Origin: Irpex lacteus
Lineage: Eukaryota; Basidiomycota; Agaricomycetes; Polyporales; Irpicaceae
Length of the DNA: 12,323 nucleotides
Direction of reading: 5' to 3'
Assembly (NCBI GenBank): GCA_001986395.2
Contig: MQVO02000270.1
Location: 1-12,323 of the forward strand
Below the pieces are notes generated by a model that made no database searches, was not told where the DNA came from, and saw only the letters and a program-made list of their open reading frames with translations. Each line of letters starts with the position of its first letter. Position 1 is the stretch's first letter. Position numbers and translations under genes: made by a program. Positions 6,061 through 12,323 of this stretch are shown here, one piece after another.

Positions 6061-6180
6061 CACCCCTCCTTGCCGCCCACGCCAGCCCAGCCCACCCCAG
6101 CCCACTTTGTGGATTGTGGATTGTGGATTGTGGAATGTGGGGCCCTTATAAATCAAGTGGGGCCCACAGGGTGGGGGATA
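6058..6180. repeat. GC island with tandem 7-base repeat
   Basis: A sharply GC-rich block in AT-rich sequence. Its first half is C-rich (CCCACGCCAGCCCAGCCCAC). Its second half has four copies of the 7-mer ATTGTGG at about 6112-6140, then GTGGGGCCC and GTGGGGCCCAC around 6138-6168. Parts match, in reverse, the GC insert of the family 1 copy at 2378-2444. An open frame through it (from 6070) looks accidental. Confidence 0.7.
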
Positions 6181-6321
6181 GCTATATTATTATATATATT
6201 TTATTTTATCATAATCTTTCACTGTCTATTTTATACTCAGAATAGTATTTATACTATATAACACCTTAGGTTTAGCAGTGGTTTATTTAGTTTTACTAAA
6301 TAATATTTTTCAGCAGTACAT

Positions 6322-6378
6322 CCTCTATCCTCCCCCCTCTATCCTTTTTTTATATAAAAAAAAGGGGAGGAGGGAGGG
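6322..6378. repeat. Family 2 hairpin with extended C/T-G/A arms
   Basis: A pyrimidine run (CCTCTATCCTCCCCCCTCTA then CC and seven T) faces ATAT and a purine run (eight A, GGGGAGGAGGGAGGG). It is a large imperfect palindrome and the longest member of this family in the window. Confidence 0.7.
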
Positions 6379-6462
6379 TGAACAAAACTGTACTTTTATA
6401 CTTTATGTTTAATAAATTATAAAGTATGAGCTGAGAGTATAAATTTATTACTTTAATCCAAT

Positions 6463-6503
6463 CCCAAAAAAACTAATTATTTCTAATTCCTAGTTTTTTG
6501 GGG
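6463..6503. repeat. Family 1 hairpin, copy 8, in the cox1 leader
   Basis: CCCAAAAAAACTAATTA, TTTC, TAATTCCTAGTTTTTTGGGG. It is a shorter form of the family 1 palindrome. Confidence 0.88.
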
Positions 6504-6584
6504 TTATATTTTTTTATAATTTATTTTTTATTTCTAATACTATAAATTGATTAGTAATATATTACCTAAGGTATACTTATCTAA

Positions 6585-8206
<1,622 letters not shown>

Positions 8207-8455
8207 TAAAATTTAATAAACCCCATGAAAAAGTTATTATTTTATTTTCTTTACCCCTTCACCCTTATATTTTTTACCTTATATTATTAAGTTTAGTTTT
8301 AATTAAAGTATTTGGTGTAAGCAATGTAATAGATATTTAAAATCACAGGTACTATTTAAAATAGTTTTTGTATTTTATGGTATTTCAGTTATATTATTTA
8401 TTTACTAAATATATACTTAATACATTTTTATCTAAAAAAAAGAGTTATACCTTAA
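8207..8455. other. AT-rich cox1 downstream spacer
   Basis: No complete gene was seen. Fragments such as LIKVFGVSNVID and VFYGISVILFI appear in shifting frames at 8300-8400. They may be the worn start of the ORF that follows. Confidence 0.35.
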
Positions 8456-8710
8456 GTATTCCCTGATTTTATTATAAATTGGTTAAAGGAATTTGAAGTA
8501 ATTTGTTTAACAAAGGATTCTATTAGGGATTATAAGAGTTATTACTACAAAGAGATCTTAATATACTTAGTAGGTGTAGTTTTAATATTCTTTATATTTG
8601 AATATTTTATACCCCCTCCTCCACCATTCTCCCCTATTTTATTAAAAATAGGAGAGAGGGCAGGGAAGAGGGATGTATTATTAACTTTTTCCTTTATCCT
8701 TATTTTTTAA
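8456..8710 (+). pseudogene. Startless ORF with one membrane helix and a Pro stretch
   Basis: An open frame of 84 codons from a TAA at 8453 to TAA 8708-8710, without ATG. It reads DFIINWLKEFEVICLTKDSI, DYKSYYYKE and the helix ILIYLVGVVLIFFIFEYF. Then comes IPPPPPFSPIL, and finally a basic part (KIGERAGKRD) encoded by the palindrome at 8612-8672. A soluble part, one membrane helix and a proline stretch give the same layout as the orphan membrane segments at 5030-5150 and 9900-10030. No function is known. It is more likely a remnant than a gene because no start is visible, although non-ATG starts exist in mitochondria. Confidence 0.4.
8612..8672. repeat. Family 2 hairpin with extended arms
   Basis: The core CTCCCCTATTTT-ATT-AAAATAGGAGAG is flanked by C-rich and G-rich runs (CCCCTCCTCCACC and GGGCAGGGAAGAGGG), like the copy at 6322-6378. 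Confidence 0.7.
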
Positions 8711-8756
8711 GGACTAGTTTTATACCTTTTTATAATTATTTTTTAATTAAAAACTT

Positions 8757-8950
8757 ATGCTCTTAAATCTTGGTAATACCATCTCAGGGCCCCAACCATT
8801 TAGGGCATAAGGAGATTTATTGGGAGAAGCTGTTTATCCTTTTTTTTTTTAATTAAAAAAAAAAGGGAAGTAGAGGTTAAGCCTTTTATTATCTAAGACT
8901 ATTATATTTTGGTAACTAATAATTTTACTATTATACTAGGTAAGTCAACT
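8757..8950 (+). other. Short coding-like fragment with a hairpin in it
   Basis: From ATG 8757 the frame reads MLLNLGNTISGPQPFRA, a TAA (8808-8810), then GDLLGEAVYP up to a family 2 hairpin (8838-8867). After it comes EVEVKPFII. It looks like another broken ORF but is too short to assign. Confidence 0.25.
8838..8867. repeat. Family 2 hairpin (long, near-perfect)
   Basis: CC, eleven T, AATT, ten A and GGG: the cleanest T-run/A-run palindrome in the window. Confidence 0.8.
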
Positions 8951-8989
8951 TTCTGAATCTCCTTAGACTTAAATTGGAGCAGTAGCTAT

Positions 8990-9036
8990 CCCAAAAAACT
9001 AGGAATTATAATTAATTCTAACTAGTTTTTTGGGGG
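8990..9036. repeat. Family 1 hairpin, copy 9 (near-perfect)
   Basis: CCCAAAAAACTAG, GAATTATAATTAATTCTAA, CTAGTTTTTTGGGGG. Same form as the copy at 4912-4961. Confidence 0.9.
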
Positions 9037-9181
9037 ATTGTTTATTTTAGTTTAAAAAATAAAAAGGAAAAATAGATTTGTTACATTTTTTTTTACATTT
9101 CAATTCTTCATGTAGAGGGTAGCTACAATTTTTAGTTTTATTAGGCTCTTGCTCGATCCCAACCTTAAATAAATATAAAAC

Positions 9182-9237
9182 TACCAAACCCCATAAAACT
9201 AATTATTTCTAATTCCTAGTTTTTATGGGGTTTGGTA
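9182..9237. repeat. Family 1 hairpin, copy 10, with extended perfect arms
   Basis: TACCAAACCCCATAAAACTA and its matching arm TAGTTTTTATGGGGTTTGGT make a stem of about 20 bp, longer than other copies. The arm sequence differs from the family (CCCCATAAAA rather than CCCCAAAAAA) on both sides in a matching way. The element supplies the TAG that ends the minus-strand ORF. Confidence 0.9.
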
Positions 9238-11137
9238 AATTAGAAGAGGGCAATTTAGGCGTATGAGGAGCAGAGTTAAGAGTTTCCTGCGTCCAATTAA
9301 ATGTCACATCAGATTTAAATAGTCTAGATGGATCTACAGAAGGCATAAAATGACCTAAACCGATATTATATGCAACTGGAGAAGCTAAACCTATAGGACT
9401 AGTAGGTAAAGGACTACCTCTAAATAATGTTTTTGGTTTAACTCTTATATTTTCACACTCTCAATTAGCAGCTAGAAGTGCAATATCTCTGAGTACTTTA
9501 GCTTCAGCGGATTCACCATAAAAAATAATTTCAGTTTATCCTGCCATGTCATTAAAGGGTTCACTTCAGTGAATGGATAATATCTATGATCAGCTGTTAC
9601 TGAAACAATTTTTTTACATTCACTCTATAAACTCTCTAGTTTTTACATACTGTGGAGTATAATAAGTGAAAGGGTTTAAATAATGACCTACAGTGTGAAT
9701 AGATGAGTTTATTGCACTACCAAAAGCATTCACTGAGTTATTAATACCTCTTCCTATATTATTAATTATTCCTGGTCCCCTCTCTCCATTTATATGAATA
9801 TCAGGAACTCCATCTGGCGCACCTGCAGAAGTAGGAGGAATAGGTCCTGTGGAGAAACCCTAACCAAAGGTGGTACAGTACCTGAAGAAGGATCTGCACT
9901 TGAAGATGCAGCTGGTCTCTCAGGTGAAATCCTTGCAGCAAGATCACCTGTATATATTTTCCAACATAACCAAGATGATCCAGCTATAGCTACTACTAGG
10001 AATGTAACCCAAGCAATTTTATATGCTGTATCATACCAAGACCAATAGCTTGGTACAGTATTGTTTTCATTCCAAGTTCAAGGTAAAATAGACCAGTTAC
10101 TATGCCCTAAATCCCAAAAAACTAGTTAGAATTATTTCTAATTCCTAGTTTTTTTGGGGGGGGGTGTAGTATATTTTTCTATAATACTTTTTGTTAAAAT
10201 ATTATGGTTAACTGGTCTATTATCATAAGAGTTACTACCTCATTTCCATATTTTCCAGTCAGGTTCCACAGGTGGTTTAGGATAAATTCAGTTATCAAAA
10301 AAAAATATAGCCAATAGAATAATCTTTTTGTGCCCTATATTAACATCTCTAAGTAAGTATGCCCTACTGCAATAAATCCACCAAAAAGATTATCTGTACT
10401 AAATCCTGTCATTTTAAATGTAGCATATACTCCTATTAACGCATTTAATATTACAAACCCTTTTCTTATGGTTACTAATAAAGACCACCACGTCATTCTT
10501 CCACACCATATTTTTAATAGGCTTATAATTTTAGATCACACCAGGTATTTTATTAGCATATGCAATTAGTGAAGTAAGAGCAAATAATGATAATAGTTTA
10601 CTTGTACTTGTAGACTCAGGTTTATTTACTGCATTTAATGCATTTTACACGTTTATTTGCACCTGTAGTTTTTATACTTAAATTATTTCTTTTTATGGTC
10701 TAGGATATTTAAAACTTATGGGTATGTAGGTAAATATGTAGTCTAATAAACCTGGAATATCTTGGGCTGGTGTAAGATAGACTGACTCATAGCACATTTA
10801 ATATAATGCATATAGGAAAAAATAATAGGTTAAGGCTACTAAAATAATAAGTACACATGTGATATATGCCCATCTGTTATTGGAATTAATTATATGTGGT
10901 GGAAGATTCTAATTATTTATCTGATGTGTATTATGTAGATATAGTTCCTGTTTCATGTAGAATATTCATACTAATGGTAATAGTATTGAAATAATCAACA
11001 TGATAAATGTAATTAACCAAGATATTGCTATAGCAATATTGGTTCATACAGTTGTTATTGTTGTGATGGTGATTAAAAAATTATTGTTAAATCTATCAGG
11101 TGCTTAGACCACCAATTTTATGTTTAAATACAAATTA
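9209..11137 (-). pseudogene. Long decayed multi-pass membrane-protein ORF
   Basis: Read on the minus strand from about 11130, pieces join into a protein of some 600 residues. Its parts are: NNFLITITTITTVW and a helix IAISWLITFIMLIISILLPL; a second helix ITCVLIILVALTYYFFLYAL near 10840; DIPGLLDYIFTYIP; further helices near 10460 and 10300; PKPPVEPDWKIWKWGSN; a last helix AWVTFLVVAIAGSSWLCW near 9995; a Pro/Ala/Ser-rich linker (9830-9950); a Gly/Asn part; and a soluble end with GESAEAKVLRDIALLAANWE. TGA stands for Trp at six or more places. About seven frameshifts, stops at 10909-10911, 10798-10800 and 10531-10533, and a hairpin (10113-10164) break it. It ends at TAG 9209-9211 in another hairpin. 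The family is not recognised, and it lacks polymerase or endonuclease motifs. A mitochondrial-plasmid or other accessory origin is possible but unproven. Confidence 0.6.
10113..10164. repeat. Family 1 hairpin, copy 11, inside the long minus-strand ORF
   Basis: CCCAAAAAACTAG, TTAGAATTATTTCTAATTC, CTAGTTTTTTTGGGGGGGGG. The coding frame on either side (EKYTT before, GHSNWSILPW after) is the same, so the insert keeps phase but brings its own TAG and TAA stops. Confidence 0.9.
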
Positions 11138-11264
11138 TACTATGAATACTACTTATATAGTATTAGCATTCTAATATTACATAAATTGTCTTTATCTTGA
11201 TAGAGTATGATATACTTTTTTATTGTTTATTGTTTAAAATAAAATATTTAATTGAAAATAAGCC
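11138..11264. other. AT-rich spacer between the membrane ORF and the intron core
   Basis: Very AT-rich; no gene or repeat recognised. Confidence 0.5.
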
Positions 11265-11575
11265 CCCGTTTCTCTTATAAAAACAATGAGTTTGAGAAAA
11301 GAAAACTGGATAAATTGCAAAAAACACTGTTTTCTAAGGGAAAATAGTCAATTTGCAGCCAAGCTTGAAATAGTGAATAATTGTTGAAAATAATTAACAT
11401 TTCATGAAGGTTTAACAACTAACAGGTGAGTATCACTAACAATAATCCTGACACGAACATCCGGCATTATCTAATCGGGAATGATGACATAGTCTGAACA
11501 ATAACGTGAGTTATTGAAGTAATGAATAAAATGCATTACGGTAACAAAATTATTAATACAACAAACCTTTTCCAA
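11265..11575 (+). ncRNA. Group I intron core (P, Q, R, S elements)
   Basis: The four conserved blocks of a group I intron occur in order. P is near 11311-11325 (AAATTGCAAAAAACAC). Q is 11350-11363 (AATTTGCAGCCAAGC), very like the consensus AATCCGCAGCCAAGC. R is 11409-11421 (GGTTTAACAACTA). S is 11483-11495 (GATGACATAGTCT), whose TAGT can pair with ACTA of R to form P7. Hairpins CAATAACGTGAGTTATTG (11499-11516) and GTAATG...CATTAC (11519-11540) follow S and fit P9-type helices. Group I introns splice themselves and often carry an endonuclease gene, but none is seen here. No exon was recognised on either side, so this is probably a stranded intron or remnant. Confidence 0.7.
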
Positions 11576-11789
11576 ATCTCTTGAATGTTTGGCTTAATGT
11601 CCGAAGTTTAAATTTTCTAGTTAGGGTAAGTGCACATGACTCGGTTATTTACCAGATGAATCATTGTGACGTGCTTCTATTATTGACAAAGTCATAATAG
11701 TTATATAACCCTATAATCACTGAGTTATAGTAACAAATTATGTCTGGATGTTAAAAGTTGACCATGTTACCTAAAAATTTTCCTCGGTA
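11576..11789. other. Unassigned stretch beside the intron core
   Basis: Less AT-rich than most spacers. It may hold structured intron RNA, either the 3' end of the group I intron on the plus strand or group II intron domains on the minus strand next to the reverse transcriptase. No domain V-like hairpin was found, so neither is claimed. Confidence 0.35.
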
Positions 11790-12255
11790 CATTAACTTTT
11801 TTGTGTTTTGTTTGCGAGGTTATCAGTCTGATTACACCTCTGTTTTTCAGTGTGAGCAGTACTTTATTTATACCCATATGGAATCTGAAACGTGTTTTTC
11901 TTACGGCGTGAAATAATACATTAATTGATTTTTATTTGCTCAATGTACTTACTGGTACCGATTTTGTTAGGAGCCATTATCAGATATCCTAGGAAAGCTA
12001 CAGGTTTTTGAGAGTACTCAACTATTCCAGTTTTATCTTTATTGAATTATAGTGATAACTTGTCTTCAACAAACGATTTGGACCTCCTTAAGAATTTTCT
12101 CAGCTAGTTCGGGGCTTCCCTCTACTCCTATTATAAAGTCAACTGCATACCTCGCATAGACCACCTTAATGTACTAAGCCCCTCTATGCAAATTAGGTGT
12201 TATTAGGAGTTGATTACGGAGTAAGTTGTATTCTTCCCACCGCGACAAATTTGTA
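11790..12255 (-). pseudogene. Group II intron-type reverse transcriptase fragment, damaged active site
   Basis: Reading down from 12255 on the minus strand gives LSRWEEYNLLRNQLLITP and RGA, a TAG, then RYAVDFIIGVEGSPELAE and KILKEV. After one frameshift near 12085 comes FVEDKLSL, a TAA, then KTGIVEYSQKPVAFLGYLIM. This is the catalytic palm of reverse transcriptases from mitochondrial group II introns, which splice and copy their host intron. The active site should read YADD. Here 12138-12149 encodes YAVD, so the first metal-binding Asp of the pair is replaced by Val, which should abolish polymerase activity. Downstream text (YIEQIKIN, RRKKNTFQIPYGYK) may be the maturase thumb. The N-terminal fingers region should lie beyond 12255 but is replaced by AT-rich sequence and a hairpin, so only a truncated, inactive copy remains. 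Confidence 0.75.
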
Positions 12256-12300
12256 TTCTTTTTTTTTGGTCAGTATTTTAGTTTATTCTGTAACACCAAA

Positions 12301-12323
12301 CCAAAAAAACTAATTAGAATTAG
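12301..12323. repeat. Family 1 hairpin, copy 12, cut by the window end
   Basis: CCAAAAAAACTAATTAGAATTAG is the left half of a family 1 palindrome; the right half lies outside the window. Confidence 0.75.

Noticed and set aside
6070..6261. 63-codon open frame starting in the GC island
   Set aside because: Its first half is translated tandem repeat (PAQPTPAHF and repeated W/C/V), and the rest is AT-rich spacer. No family resemblance was seen.
9794..10048. 84-codon plus-strand open frame
   Set aside because: It is antisense to the long minus-strand membrane ORF, whose frame here gives a clear membrane helix and a Pro/Ala/Ser linker.
9209..11137. A mitochondrial plasmid DNA or RNA polymerase gene
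   Set aside because: No polymerase motif (such as a DTDS-like block) was seen in any frame, and the protein is mainly membrane helices and linkers.

Overview
The window is fungal mitochondrial DNA, most likely from a basidiomycete of the Agaricomycetes type. The evidence is a cox1 gene of typical fungal sequence, four mitochondrial-style tRNAs, very AT-rich sequence with isolated GC clusters, fragments of other respiratory-chain genes and of fungal mitochondrial intron proteins, and several reading frames that only make sense if TGA means Trp (genetic code 4). The fungal mitochondrial call is firm; the basidiomycete call rests on the character of the protein sequence and is moderate.

Layout. 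1-190: end of an atp6 fragment with a palindromic hairpin inside it. 380-910: end of a homing endonuclease and parts of a group I intron. 1372-1703: a frameshifted two-part membrane-protein ORF. 2035-2345: a nad6-like remnant. 2450-2880: a broken homing endonuclease with NUMOD-type repeats. 2980-3052: trnR(acg), followed by a Pro/Thr/Ser-rich ORF tail. 3303-4010: a nad5 pseudogene split by a hairpin. 4010-4805 (minus): a decayed hydrophilic ORF. 4963-5333: a decayed membrane-protein fragment. 5492-5777: a tRNA cluster trnL(uaa)-trnM(cat)-trnE(uuc). 5778-6596: repeats and a GC island. 6597-8206: cox1, intron-free but with a one-base frameshift. 8456-8710: an ORF with one membrane segment and a proline stretch. 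9209-11137 (minus): a long decayed multi-pass membrane-protein ORF. 11265-11575: a group I intron core. 11790-12255 (minus): the end of a group II-type reverse transcriptase with a damaged active site.

Only cox1 and the tRNAs look like working genes. The rest resembles a graveyard of duplicated respiratory-gene pieces, intron proteins and accessory ORFs. Two families of short palindromes are scattered through it. Family 1 reads CCCAAAAAACTAG...CTAGTTTTTTGGG, with 12 copies including one cut by the window end. Family 2 is a C/T-run then A/G-run hairpin, with nine copies. Copies of both families lie inside recognisable coding sequence (atp6, nad5, a homing endonuclease, unknown ORFs), which suggests that they move or that they seed rearrangements. 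Many breaks are single-base indels, so a share could be sequencing error; the stops, the hairpin insertions and the YADD-to-YAVD change cannot be explained by indel error alone.
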